From positions 1 through 32,913 of the forward strand of contig JAKLFO010000004.1 in assembly GCA_022711155.1 (NCBI GenBank): 32,913 nt of DNA, given 5' to 3'. The translations under genes were made by a program, and so were the position numbers. Source of the stretch: Candidatus Bipolaricaulota bacterium (GTDB taxonomy: Bacteria > Bipolaricaulota > Bipolaricaulia > UBA7950 > UBA9294). Positions 16,516 through 24,163 of this stretch are shown here, piece by piece. How positions within the stretch are numbered: position 1 is the first letter of the stretch; each line of letters starts with the position of its first letter. The notes under the pieces are model-generated. The model made no database searches. It was not told the DNA's origin and worked only from the letters and a program-made list of their open reading frames with translations.

Positions 16516-17046
16516 ATGAATGAGGGACGCGGCTTCGAGTGGAAGGACGACACGGACCAGCTGTGGGGCGCCCTGTCGAGCGGCGGCGCCTTCCTCGTGT
16601 CGGTTGATGCGGCGGGAAGGCCCAACCCGATGACGATCGGCTGGGGGCAGATCGGCATCGTCTGGAGCCGGCCAATCTTCACCGTGCTCGTCCGGCAGAA
16701 TCGCTATACGTACGAGTGCTTGTCCGCCTCTCCCGCCTTCGTCGTCAGCGTGCCGGCGCCGGGAAGGCTCAAGGACGCGCTCGCGCTGTGCGGCACCAAG
16801 TCGGGCAGGCTCATGGACAAGTTCGCCGCGGCGGGCATCACGCCGCATCGGGCCCGGTGCGTGGAGCCCCCCATCGTGGCAGAGTGTTCGGTCCACTACG
16901 AGTGCCGCATCCTGGCGCGCACTCTCGTCGCGCTCCCGGACATCGCGGATGCAGAGCTGGTCGAGCGTTTCTCGTATGTCCCAGGCAGCACCCACGCGGC
17001 GTTCTTCGGAGAGATCCTTGCCGCGTACAGGACGAGCCGGGCCTAG
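16516..17046 (+). CDS. Flavin reductase-like domain protein (flavoredoxin family)
   Basis: 176 residues. The flavin-reductase-like fold is seen in GGAFLVSVDAAGRPNPMTIGW, the first strands and FMN-contact loop, then FTVLVRQNRYTYECL and FVVSVPAPG. Members bind FMN and either transfer electrons or reduce free flavin; the partner is unknown. AGGAGG at 16503-16508 lies 7 nt before ATG 16516. The gene follows the cysteate synthase on the same strand with a 174-nt structured gap, so it may be separately transcribed. Its stop shares a CTAG with the convergent 5'-nucleotidase gene. Confidence 0.85.
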   Translation: MNEGRGFEWKDDTDQLWGALSSGGAFLVSVDAAGRPNPMTIGWGQIGIVWSRPIFTVLVRQNRYTYECLSASPAFVVSVPAPGRLKDALALCGTKSGRLMDKFAAAGITPHRARCVEPPIVAECSVHYECRILARTLVALPDIADAELVERFSYVPGSTHAAFFGEILAAYRTSRA

Positions 17047-18614
17047 CTCGCTTCCGGACTCGCTCTTGCGATCCGCCCCTCGACCTCGACGTGGAGCGGC
17101 GACTCCGCCTTCAGGTACTCGGCGAACGCGTCCGACACAAGCCAGCCTGTGTCGTATCTCTCGGCTCCGCCAGCGAGAGCCGAGTACCCGTCGCCTCCCC
17201 CCGCGAGAAAGTCGTTCGTCGCCACGACCACCTCGTCGTCGGCGCGGAGCGCCCGGTACTGGCCAGTCCCCGGGTCGCGCAGCTCGATGGTCGAGACTCG
17301 AGTCCCGTCTGCCGCAGCCGCGCCGTAGCGAAAACGCACTCCGGCGACCTGCGGGAAACGCCCGCCGCCCGTCTCGACCTGGCTCACGCCGTTCTCGAGC
17401 GCCGCACGCAAGTCGCTTCCAGACAGTGTGACGACGGTGACCTCGTTGCCGAACGGTAGAACCTCGAGGACCTGTCCCATCGTCACGGGTCCCGCGGGGA
17501 TAGAGGCTCGGATCCCGCCTCCGTTTTGAATCGACACGGACGCTCCGAGCGGCGCCGCCTTTCGCAGTATCGCGTCGGCGATGGCGTTGCCCAGGTTCGT
17601 CTCCTCGCTGCGGGTGCGGCTGCGGTCTCCGTCGAGGTCCACATCGCTGACTCCGACGGGCTGCCCCAGGAGGGCGTCCGCGAGCGCGGCGTACGGCGCG
17701 ACGAGGGCGTCGACCTCCGCCACGCTCGGCACGTCGTCCGTAATGGGCACAGGTCCGCCGGTTGCGCCGACGATCCGGCCCGCCGCGTCGAACACGATGT
17801 CGAGACGCCCGAGCGTCTTCCCCCACTCGCCGTCTGTCACCACGAGGACGGGCTCGCCATCCGAGGAGGTCGCCCACGTCGGGTAGGGCGTCGCGACGTC
17901 GTCTCCGAGCGCCGTATGGCTGTGTCCGCCGACGATGACGTCGATCCCGGCCACGGCCGCGGCGAGGGCGAGGTCCTGCGCGTAGCCCAGGTGGGTCAAC
18001 GCGATGATCTTGTTGACGCCCTGGCGCTCCAACACGCGAACGAGAATCTGCGCCCGATGCACAATCGGCTCGAAGACGACGTCCGGCCCAGGGCTTGACG
18101 CCGTCGCGGCCGTTTCGGTTGTCAGCCCGAACACCGCCACGATCTCTCCGTCAAACAGGAAGACGTCGAACGGCCGAATGTCGCCGTCGAGCGACGCGTC
18201 GGCCGACGCGTCCACGTTGGCGCCCAGGATGGGGAACTCGGCCCGCTCGAGAAAGTCGGCCAGACTCGCCGGCCCGAGGTCGAACTCGTGGTTTCCTAGA
18301 GCCATCGCGTCGTACCCCATGGCGTTCATCACGTCGGCCACCACAGACGGACCGCCGACGGTGAACAGGAGAGTCCCCTGGAACTGGTCGCCCGCATCCA
18401 GGAGGAGAGAGTGGGGCGCCGTCAACCGCGTGGCGGCGATCAGATGGGCCATGCGGCCCGCGCCTCCCAGCCCATCATCCCCCGCCTCGTAGTGGCTGTG
18501 AACGTCGTTCGTGTGGAGAAGCGTGAGCTCGAAACCCGCCTCACGCGACGGGCCTCCGGCCATCCACAACGCCGCAGCGAGCACCAAACCCACGACGACG
18601 AGCTTCCAGATCAT
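17043..18614 (-). CDS. Secreted 5'-nucleotidase / 2',3'-cyclic phosphodiesterase (UshA type)
   Basis: 523 residues. A signal peptide (KLVVVGLVLAAALWMAGG) precedes a calcineurin-like metallophosphatase domain with HTNDVHSHYE, DAGDQFQGT, GNHEFDLG and GGHSHTALG as metal and catalytic motifs. The C-terminal substrate domain carries IQNGGGIRASIPAG and TNDFLAGGGDGY. Such enzymes hydrolyse extracellular nucleotides, salvaging phosphate and nucleosides. ATG 18614 follows GGGAG with a suitable gap. It lies 40 nt behind a PKD-like secreted protein gene in the same direction, so the two are probably one operon. Confidence 0.93.
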   Translation of the reverse strand: MIWKLVVVGLVLAAALWMAGGPSREAGFELTLLHTNDVHSHYEAGDDGLGGAGRMAHLIAATRLTAPHSLLLDAGDQFQGTLLFTVGGPSVVADVMNAMGYDAMALGNHEFDLGPASLADFLERAEFPILGANVDASADASLDGDIRPFDVFLFDGEIVAVFGLTTETAATASSPGPDVVFEPIVHRAQILVRVLERQGVNKIIALTHLGYAQDLALAAAVAGIDVIVGGHSHTALGDDVATPYPTWATSSDGEPVLVVTDGEWGKTLGRLDIVFDAAGRIVGATGGPVPITDDVPSVAEVDALVAPYAALADALLGQPVGVSDVDLDGDRSRTRSEETNLGNAIADAILRKAAPLGASVSIQNGGGIRASIPAGPVTMGQVLEVLPFGNEVTVVTLSGSDLRAALENGVSQVETGGGRFPQVAGVRFRYGAAAADGTRVSTIELRDPGTGQYRALRADDEVVVATNDFLAGGGDGYSALAGGAERYDTGWLVSDAFAEYLKAESPLHVEVEGRIARASPEAS

Positions 18615-18654
18615 CCTGTCTCCCTCTTCGCGAGCGGCCGGGCGTCCTCCGGCC

Positions 18655-19359
18655 TCACTCCCCGAAGCTCCCGGGCACGTAGATCGGAACGGTCAGAGAT
18701 GCGTTCTCCCCCCCCGCGTCCTTGACGGTCAGCGTGACCTCGAGGTCGATTCCCGACTCCGGGCTGAAGTTGGTGATGCCGCGCATGATGGCCGGACCGT
18801 CCTGCTCGAACCCATCGCTCCAGGCCCACGCGTACGAGACGATGGGACGCCCATCGGGATCGTACGACAGGAAACCGTTCAGGTTCACGCGAATTGTCAT
18901 GAGCGGGTAGAGGCTGGCGGAGTCGATCGAGCCGACGACGCGGATGACCGGGCTGTGCACGTCGATCGCTGCGACCAGGTTTGAGCCGTCAATCCACTCC
19001 GCCTTCGTGATCTGCGGACCGCTTGACGGCCACTGGATGTTGACCATGCCGCCGTGCGGGATGCTTCCGGAGATGGTCACGACGCCGCCCGAGTTCTGCG
19101 TCACGCGCACGTCGGCGTAGAAGCCAAACGCAATGGGCGAGCCGACCGACGAAGCGAAGGTCACGCGCAACCCCGTGACGACCTTATCCACGATCAGGTT
19201 CGTGAACAAGGCTCCGTTGGGCTCTCCGAGGAATCGTTGGTAGGCCAGCACCGCATCGCCGCTGTCGATGAACAGACCGGGTCCCGGGGACTCATCTCCC
19301 GCCAGAGCCGCCAGCGGACACATCAAGAGAAGCGCCGTCATGACGAGCGCAGTTCGCAC
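18655..19359 (-). CDS. Secreted protein with PKD-like domain
   Basis: 234 residues from GTG 19359 (GGAGG 6 nt upstream); the frame open to 19437 runs over the promoter. A signal peptide (VRTALVMTALLLMCPLAALA) is followed by a beta-rich region with no family I can name (residues about 25-150). A PKD-like Ig fold comes at the end: LSYDPDGRPIVSYAWAWSDG then LTVKDAGGENASLTVPIYV. PKD domains mediate extracellular protein or polysaccharide contacts. First gene of an operon with the 5'-nucleotidase; the pair would act outside the membrane. Confidence 0.75.
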   Translation of the reverse strand: MRTALVMTALLLMCPLAALAGDESPGPGLFIDSGDAVLAYQRFLGEPNGALFTNLIVDKVVTGLRVTFASSVGSPIAFGFYADVRVTQNSGGVVTISGSIPHGGMVNIQWPSSGPQITKAEWIDGSNLVAAIDVHSPVIRVVGSIDSASLYPLMTIRVNLNGFLSYDPDGRPIVSYAWAWSDGFEQDGPAIMRGITNFSPESGIDLEVTLTVKDAGGENASLTVPIYVPGSFGE

Positions 19360-19409
19360 GTCCCACCTCCGTCGGCGCGAGCCCCAGCCGGCCCGACTGC
19401 CGCGCGACC

Positions 19410-19437
19410 AGTCTAGCCCTCTCGGAGGTTCGGTCAA
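19410..19437 (-). promoter_or_regulatory. Promoter of the PKD protein / 5'-nucleotidase operon
   Basis: Reverse strand: TTGACC (19437-19432), 16-nt spacer, TAGACT (19415-19410). Start predicted near 19403, leaving a leader of about 44 nt that contains GGAGG. Confidence 0.65.
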
Positions 19438-19464
19438 GCGTTGGGCGTTTGTCGTGCGGGGGGC

Positions 19465-20532
19465 TCACCGAATCCAGGCGAGGTGCTTGCGTCGAATCTC
19501 GGCTGCGGTCTTCCCAAGCCGGGCCTCGTTGGAGGCGAGTAGCTCGCCGACGACGAGCACGGGGTGGGCTACGCGCGGCGCGATGCCGCCCATGACCCTC
19601 CCGATGTCTCCCGCGAAGGACTCGCACATCTCGACATTGCCCGCCGGCGACGGGACGAGCTGGAACGCCCGCTGCACGCGGCCGCGCTCGTCCTCGGGGA
19701 CGTAGAGCTTGAGGCCTCGCGCCCGGTCTTCGCCCGTCAGGAGGTCGGCCGCGTACTCGCCCCCCACCGTGACGTGATCCAGGTCCATCTCCTCTTCGGC
19801 CGATTCGATCATCGCGGTGAGATTCGACCGACCCGCAGCCCGGTACCGGCCCAGCGTGATCTTCGGCTGCAGAGTGTCCGCGTACGCGCGAACCCACATG
19901 TCGAGAAGTCGGACGCCGTGAACGATCTCGTACGTGCCGCGACTTCGCCGTTCCAGGATGCCATCCTTGACCCACTCCGACACCAGTTTGGAGATCATCC
20001 CAAGCGATACGCCCGTGCTCTCCTCGACGTCGCGGTACGTCGCTTCGACGAGCGGCCCGCAAGCGAGCAGCTCGTAGAGGACCTTCGCGCCCTGCTCGCT
20101 CATCCAGTGCGCCTTTCCCGCCCGCGCCGCCGGCCGTCTTCCTACCACGTAGACGAGCAACGAGCCCGGAACCTCGACGTACGCGTTGCCCGCGGCGTCC
20201 GCAAACCATATGCGGCGCTTCCGCAACTTGGCCGCGAGAGACTCCGAGACGTACTCCGACGCGAGGAGGACGGCCTCGCATTCGGCGTCTTCCCTCCAGC
20301 GCTCGATCTCCGTCTCTACCGTCGCGAGAAGCGAAGGGCGGAGCGTCGGCCACGCCGACACGAGGAGCTGGATCTCCTCCCGCGCGGGCAGCGTCAGAGC
20401 GTAGGCAGCGTCCGGCCCATTGGCGCCCAACTTGCGCCCGACCTTCCGCAACGAGGCGGATCGCCCCAGCGCGCCGCGCAGGAGCTGCATGCTCACGTTG
20501 ACTAGATCCTCGTGTCTATCGATGTTCACCAT
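19465..20532 (-). CDS. AbiEi-like transcriptional regulator (type IV antitoxin family), orphan
   Basis: 355 residues. The middle part (KRRIWFADAAGNAYVEVPGSLLVYVVGRRP) and the winged helix that follows (VEESTGVSLGMISKLVSEWVKDGILERRSRG) are typical of the AbiEi_2-type antitoxin/regulator family as I know it. The C-terminal half (IESAEEEMDLDHVTVGGEYAADLL, then VYVPEDE-like strands) is the usual companion domain. In AbiE systems such a protein represses the toxin operon; no AbiEii nucleotidyltransferase gene is next to it. The longest frame starts at TTG 20559, but that lies upstream of the predicted transcription start, so ATG 20532 is preferred; no Shine-Dalgarno is visible. The promoter carries a symmetric half-site array. 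Confidence 0.72.
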   Translation of the reverse strand: MVNIDRHEDLVNVSMQLLRGALGRSASLRKVGRKLGANGPDAAYALTLPAREEIQLLVSAWPTLRPSLLATVETEIERWREDAECEAVLLASEYVSESLAAKLRKRRIWFADAAGNAYVEVPGSLLVYVVGRRPAARAGKAHWMSEQGAKVLYELLACGPLVEATYRDVEESTGVSLGMISKLVSEWVKDGILERRSRGTYEIVHGVRLLDMWVRAYADTLQPKITLGRYRAAGRSNLTAMIESAEEEMDLDHVTVGGEYAADLLTGEDRARGLKLYVPEDERGRVQRAFQLVPSPAGNVEMCESFAGDIGRVMGGIAPRVAHPVLVVGELLASNEARLGKTAAEIRRKHLAWIR

Positions 20533-20574
20533 GTCGCGCCGTTCACGTAACGTGAACAAAGCCTACTCGTGAAC
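20524..20574. promoter_or_regulatory. Four-half-site operator array of the AbiEi-like gene
   Basis: GTTCAC occurs at 20524 and 20541, and its complement GTGAAC at 20552 and 20569. The inner pair forms a perfect 8+1+8 palindrome (20541-20557) and the outer pair is centred on the same base, 20549. Each step outward is 17 bp. The array covers the promoter spacer, the predicted start point and the first codons, as expected for autorepression. Confidence 0.7.
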
Positions 20575-20588
20575 AAAGGTGTTGTCAA
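20560..20588 (-). promoter_or_regulatory. Promoter of the AbiEi-like regulator
   Basis: Reverse strand: TTGACA (20588-20583), 17-nt spacer, TAGGCT (20565-20560). The predicted start, near 20553, falls inside the operator palindrome. One half-site lies in the spacer. Confidence 0.72.
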
Positions 20589-20654
20589 TGCCGATCTGAA
20601 CGGGAGGCCGATGCGGCGAGAAACAGCTGTTTTGCGCCCCTTCGAGTCGCGCAG

Positions 20655-21221
20655 CTAGTTCGCCGCCTGGAGCTTTGACTCCGCTTGCGCGAAGTCTCGA
20701 GCGGAAAGCGTGTACCGAGCCATCTCCATGCTGAAGTACTCCCGCAGGCAGTCGAACCCCATGCCTAGCTTCTCCATGACGCGGCGCGACGCGACGTTCT
20801 CGGGGTGCGCGAGCGCGATCACCCTCTCGAGGCCGAGATGGCGGAATCCGAAGCGGAGCGTGATGCGTGACGCTTCGGTCGTCAATCCCTGCCTCCACAG
20901 GGCGTGCTCCAGCAGGTAACCGATCTCCGTCTCCTTCGTGTCAGGGAGGTACTGCAGGCCGTTCCAGCCCACGAGCCGGCCCGACGTCTTGAGTTCGACG
21001 GCCCACCACGCGTATCCGATGCTCTGCCATTGCTCGATCTGGCGCGCCACGAGCCGTTCCACACGATCGAGAGGTGGACCGCCCGGACGCGGGAAGTACT
21101 TGAGCATGTCCGGCTCTGTGAGGATCCTGTGCAACTCGGGGGCATCTTCCGGGCGAAAAGGGCGCAGGCGCAGGCGCTCCGTCTCGAAGGTAGGCACGCG
21201 GGCCTCTGCGCTCTTCGGCAT
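20655..21221 (-). CDS. GNAT acetyltransferase (RimJ/RimL-like)
   Basis: 188 residues. It starts in the usual way for this subfamily (FETERLRLRPFRPEDAPELHRIL). It continues with GYLLEHALWRQGLTTEASRITLRFGF, the acetyl-CoA loop region, and HPENVASRRVMEKLGMGFD, the typical motif B. Such enzymes transfer acetyl from acetyl-CoA to N-terminal or other amines; the target is unknown. No Shine-Dalgarno precedes ATG 21221, and no -10 of the leaderless kind is clear. The frame remains open to 21830, but this part overlaps the divergent lipoprotein gene and lacks family character. It is followed by the AbiEi-like gene, which has its own promoter. Confidence 0.88.
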   Translation of the reverse strand: MPKSAEARVPTFETERLRLRPFRPEDAPELHRILTEPDMLKYFPRPGGPPLDRVERLVARQIEQWQSIGYAWWAVELKTSGRLVGWNGLQYLPDTKETEIGYLLEHALWRQGLTTEASRITLRFGFRHLGLERVIALAHPENVASRRVMEKLGMGFDCLREYFSMEMARYTLSARDFAQAESKLQAAN

Positions 21222-21489
21222 GATGCTCGCATCTTCGCCCAGCCGCCGCGCCACGGCAACCTCGTGGGACGCGCAACGGCCGGGAACGAGCCGATCCCCG
21301 CGCCCGAGCGTTCGATCGTCGCGCGCGGACGGCCCCGGCGGTCCGCAGAGGCGGTTGCGGACGTCTCCATGCGGAAGCCTCGCCTGGACGGCTCGCGCCG
21401 CGGTAGTATCCTTCACGCGGCCTGTTGCGCGAGTCGTTTCAGGCAAGCGCAGGCCGGCAAAACGGAACGATGCGTCGGAGGGCAGATAG

Positions 21490-22398
21490 ATGAGCACTTC
21501 ACGATGGCGCAGGCGGATGGCCGTCGCACTCGCCTGTGCGCTCTGTTTCGGGCTCGCCGCGTGCGACCCGGAAGACTTGGCGAGCGCACGCTTCACAGCC
21601 ACACGCGTTGACAGCGCGGCCTTTCCTGCCGCCGGAATACCCATCCTGGAGATCGAGAGCTCGAACGGAGCGGTCGACGTACGAGGAGTTCCGGGGCAGA
21701 CGGAGGTTCGTGTCACGGCCACCGTCACGTCGAGGGGGAGCACGCAGGCGCAGGCAAACGAGCGGGCTGCCGCGGTCTCGCTCCACATGGCCCAACAGGG
21801 AGGGCGGATCCTCCTTGCGTACCGCGCCAACGAGCAGACGGACGATGTCCGCCGCTATACCGGCGTGGCGTTCGAAGTCACTGCGCCGCCGGGTTTGGAT
21901 GTCCGGGCCGTGACATCGAACGGCGCCGTTTCGGCAGCGGCGGTCCAGGGGCGGCTCCACCTCACGACATCGAACGGAGCGGTCGACATCTCCGATGCAG
22001 TCGGGCAGTTGCGCGCGGTAACAAGCAACGGCAGGATCGGCGCCGCGCGTTGCCAAGGCGTCCTCGATCTCGAGACATCGAATGGCGAGATCGCGGTGGA
22101 GGACGTGAGCGCTACCGTAGACGCGCACACGTCCAATGGGCCGATTGTGTTCTCTGGCACGCTCATCGGGCCCGCGAACAGCCTTGGCACAAGCAACGGC
22201 CGCATTCGGTTCGCGACGCCGGCGACCGCGTCACTCGAGATCACGGCCAAGACATCCTCCGCGTCGATCTCCTCCGCCCTGCCCCTCGTCGGCGACACGC
22301 AAGGGAAGGAGTGGCTGGCCACGCTCAATCCGCCAGCGGCAGCCGGCGTGTCCCTGGTGACGAGCAACGGGGCGATTGAGATACTCCCCCGCCCATAG
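21490..22398 (+). CDS. Lipoprotein with 18-residue SNG repeats (DUF4097-like beta-helix)
   Basis: 302 residues. A lipoprotein signal ends in GLAAC with Cys25 as the lipidated residue. The mature part carries eight SNG triplets, at residues 58, 143, 161, 179, 197, 215, 235 and 292; five in a row are exactly 18 residues apart. Each repeat reads like TSNGAVDI followed by a short strand. This is the pattern of DUF4097-type putative adhesins, predicted to form a right-handed beta-solenoid. The role would be at the cell surface; no ligand is known. ATG 21490 is preceded by GGAGGGC with a 7-nt gap. There is no convincing promoter in the 268-nt gap before it; TAGTAT at 21404-21409 is a weak -10 candidate. 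Confidence 0.85.
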   Translation: MSTSRWRRRMAVALACALCFGLAACDPEDLASARFTATRVDSAAFPAAGIPILEIESSNGAVDVRGVPGQTEVRVTATVTSRGSTQAQANERAAAVSLHMAQQGGRILLAYRANEQTDDVRRYTGVAFEVTAPPGLDVRAVTSNGAVSAAAVQGRLHLTTSNGAVDISDAVGQLRAVTSNGRIGAARCQGVLDLETSNGEIAVEDVSATVDAHTSNGPIVFSGTLIGPANSLGTSNGRIRFATPATASLEITAKTSSASISSALPLVGDTQGKEWLATLNPPAAAGVSLVTSNGAIEILPRP

Positions 22399-22484
22399 GC
22401 CCGGCGCTCGGTGATGTGGGTGACAGACGAAACCAGTAGGATTGTGCAGAATGGAGTTGCTGGGTAGCCTCTGAGAAGAGGGTG

Positions 22485-22514
22485 GCGGCCGCGGGACTCA
22501 CGAAACGCGGCCGC
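22485..22514 (+). terminator. Possible terminator after the SNG-repeat lipoprotein gene
   Basis: GCGGCCGCG (22485-22493) pairs with CGCGGCCGC (22506-22514), 12-nt loop, followed by ATCGTTT. The T-run is poor, so this is only a candidate. The rest of the 153-nt gap shows no gene. Confidence 0.35.
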
Positions 22515-22551
22515 ATCGTTTCAGGAAACTCTGACGCCTACCCTCCCCACC

Positions 22552-23112
22552 ATGGACCTGGCTGGAGTTCCCATCGAAGTCGGCGAGCGGATCAGCGTCG
22601 TCGGCACGTGCGGATCGGGGAAGACGACGACCGCGCGTGCGCTGGCAACTCGCCTTGCGCTGCCGTGCGTCGAGCTCGATGCGCTGTCGTGGGGACCGAA
22701 CTGGACGCAGCGGCCCGACGACGTGTTCCGCGCCTCCCTCGTCAGGGCCGTCGCCGGCCAACGCTGGGTCATCGACGGCAACTACAGCAAGACGCGCGAC
22801 CTCGTCTGGGCGCGGGCCGACACGGTGGTGTGGCTTGACTACGCGTTCCCGCGCGTCTTCGCTCAGCTTGTCCGCCGGACGTTTCGCCGTGCTCTCCGCC
22901 GCGAGGTGTTGTGGCAGGGGAACCGCGAGCAGCTCGGTCGCCAGTTCTTCTCTCGCGACTCGATCCTCCTCTGGGCATTCAAGACCCACTGGCGGCGGCA
23001 GCGGGAGTACCCCGACCTCCTCGCCAGGCCCGAGAACGGACGTCTACTCGTTGTGCGGCTGCGGACACCTCGCCAGACCCGCGCATGGCTCGCCGAGGTT
23101 CGGCGGCGGTGA
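22552..23112 (+). CDS. Small P-loop kinase (FlaR / adenylate kinase-like)
   Basis: 186 residues. Walker A is GTCGSGKTT near residue 18. It is followed by LPCVELDALSWGPNWTQRP and WVIDGNYSKTRDLVWARADTVVWLDY, the pattern of the small kinases often annotated as DNA topology modulation protein FlaR or adenylate-kinase-like. A basic LID-like segment (RRTFRRALRREVLW) follows. The true substrate of these proteins is not known, and the FlaR name should not be taken literally. No Shine-Dalgarno precedes ATG 22552; TACCCT ends 7 nt upstream, so the gene may be leaderless, though the -35 is weak. Flanked by genes of unrelated function. Confidence 0.8.
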   Translation: MDLAGVPIEVGERISVVGTCGSGKTTTARALATRLALPCVELDALSWGPNWTQRPDDVFRASLVRAVAGQRWVIDGNYSKTRDLVWARADTVVWLDYAFPRVFAQLVRRTFRRALRREVLWQGNREQLGRQFFSRDSILLWAFKTHWRRQREYPDLLARPENGRLLVVRLRTPRQTRAWLAEVRRR

Positions 23113-23174
23113 CCGCGGCAGCGCGGATCCACCCGTCAGATCCGGACTCGCGCCCACCGCTCGGCGTCCGGTTG

Positions 23175-23204
23175 TTGACTCGCGCTCTCGTTTGCCGCTA
23201 GGTT
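23175..23204 (+). promoter_or_regulatory. Promoter of the amino-acid ABC transporter operon
   Basis: TTGACT (23175-23180), 18-nt spacer, TAGGTT (23199-23204). Start predicted near 23211, immediately before AAGGAGG (23213-23219), so the leader is only about 18 nt. Confidence 0.65.
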
Positions 23205-23228
23205 GTCTCAGCAAGGAGGTGCAGCAGA

Positions 23229-24083
23229 ATGAAGAAGCTTCTCCTAGTACTGAGTCTCCTGGCGCTCGTGGGCGTCGGGGGCGTGGTGGCCCTCGCCGAG
23301 AAGTACACGGTGGCGTCGGACACGACGTGGCCGCCGTTCGAGTGGCAGGCCGGCGATGGGCAATTGGTGGGCTTCGACCTCGACGTCATGAGGCTCATCG
23401 CGATCCTCGAAGGGTACGATGTTGAGATCGTGAGTTACAGCTGGGACATCATCTTCGTCGATGTCGGCGGCGGCAGCGTCGACATCGGCGCGTCCGGCGC
23501 CACGATCACGGCGGAGCGCGAAGCCGTCGTGGACTTCTCAGCGCCGTATTGGACGTCGAACCAGGCGGTCATCGTGATGGCGGACTCCGGCCTGAACATC
23601 GCCTCCGCGTTGTCCCCCGGGGCGAAGATCGGCGCCCAGATCGGCACGACCGGCGCTAAGTGGGTGCAGGAGCAACTCATCGATAAGGGCGTGGACGTTA
23701 CGCTGGTGGAGTTCAACCTCTACCCGCTTGCCGTGCTCGACCTGGTGAACGGGAATGTCGACGCAGTCGTCCAGGATGAGCCCGCGTCGCGCGCCAGCGT
23801 TGCAGCCGACGCTCGGCTCCTGATCGCCGGCGTCATCGAGACCGGCGAGCAGTTCGGCTTCTTCGTCGCGAACGGAGATCCCAAGGGCATCCTACCCAAG
23901 ATCAATGACGGCCTGCAGCAGCTCAAGGCGTCGACCGCATGGTCTGATTTGATCACGGCCTACATGGGCGGCGCCGAGCTGACCAAGATCGAGGCGGCGT
24001 GGGTCGCGGCCGCACCCTACCTGGCGGCGAAGGACGTCGTGGGATTCGCGCACGCGTTGGCCGCCGGCGCCACCGCACCGTAG
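23229..24083 (+). CDS. Polar amino-acid ABC transporter, solute-binding protein
   Basis: 284 residues. A signal peptide ([22 protein letters not shown]) precedes a family 3 binding protein: [50 protein letters not shown] (family signature) and [18 protein letters not shown]. The conserved VDAVVQDEP follows. It binds a polar amino acid outside the membrane; which one cannot be read. First gene of a four-gene transporter operon, with its own strong ribosome site (AAGGAGG, 9-nt gap). An 80-nt gap with a stem-loop separates it from the permease gene, which fits higher expression of the binding protein. Confidence 0.93.
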   Translation: MKKLLLVLSLLALVGVGGVVALAEKYTVASDTTWPPFEWQAGDGQLVGFDLDVMRLIAILEGYDVEIVSYSWDIIFVDVGGGSVDIGASGATITAEREAVVDFSAPYWTSNQAVIVMADSGLNIASALSPGAKIGAQIGTTGAKWVQEQLIDKGVDVTLVEFNLYPLAVLDLVNGNVDAVVQDEPASRASVAADARLLIAGVIETGEQFGFFVANGDPKGILPKINDGLQQLKASTAWSDLITAYMGGAELTKIEAAWVAAAPYLAAKDVVGFAHALAAGATAP

Positions 24084-24107
24084 CAGGAGACGTTACCCAG
24101 AACTGAA

Positions 24108-24140
24108 CCGGGGCGCGGGGCATCTGCTTTCGCGCCCCGG
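24108..24140 (+). terminator. Intercistronic stem-loop between binding protein and permease genes
   Basis: CCGGGGCGCG (24108-24117) pairs perfectly with CGCGCCCCGG (24131-24140), 13-nt loop. It is not followed by a T-run. Likely a partial terminator or an mRNA-stabilising stem that raises binding-protein levels over the membrane components. Confidence 0.55.
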
Positions 24141-24163
24141 GCGGGCATTCGCAAGGAGGTGCG

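Noticed and set aside
20557-20559. TTG as start codon of the AbiEi-like gene
   Set aside because: It lies upstream of the transcription start predicted from TTGACA-17-TAGGCT and inside the operator; ATG 20532 fits better.
21490-22398. CRISPR-like or DNA tandem repeat in the SNG gene
   Set aside because: The repetition is at protein level (18 codons with divergent DNA), not an array of identical DNA repeats with spacers.
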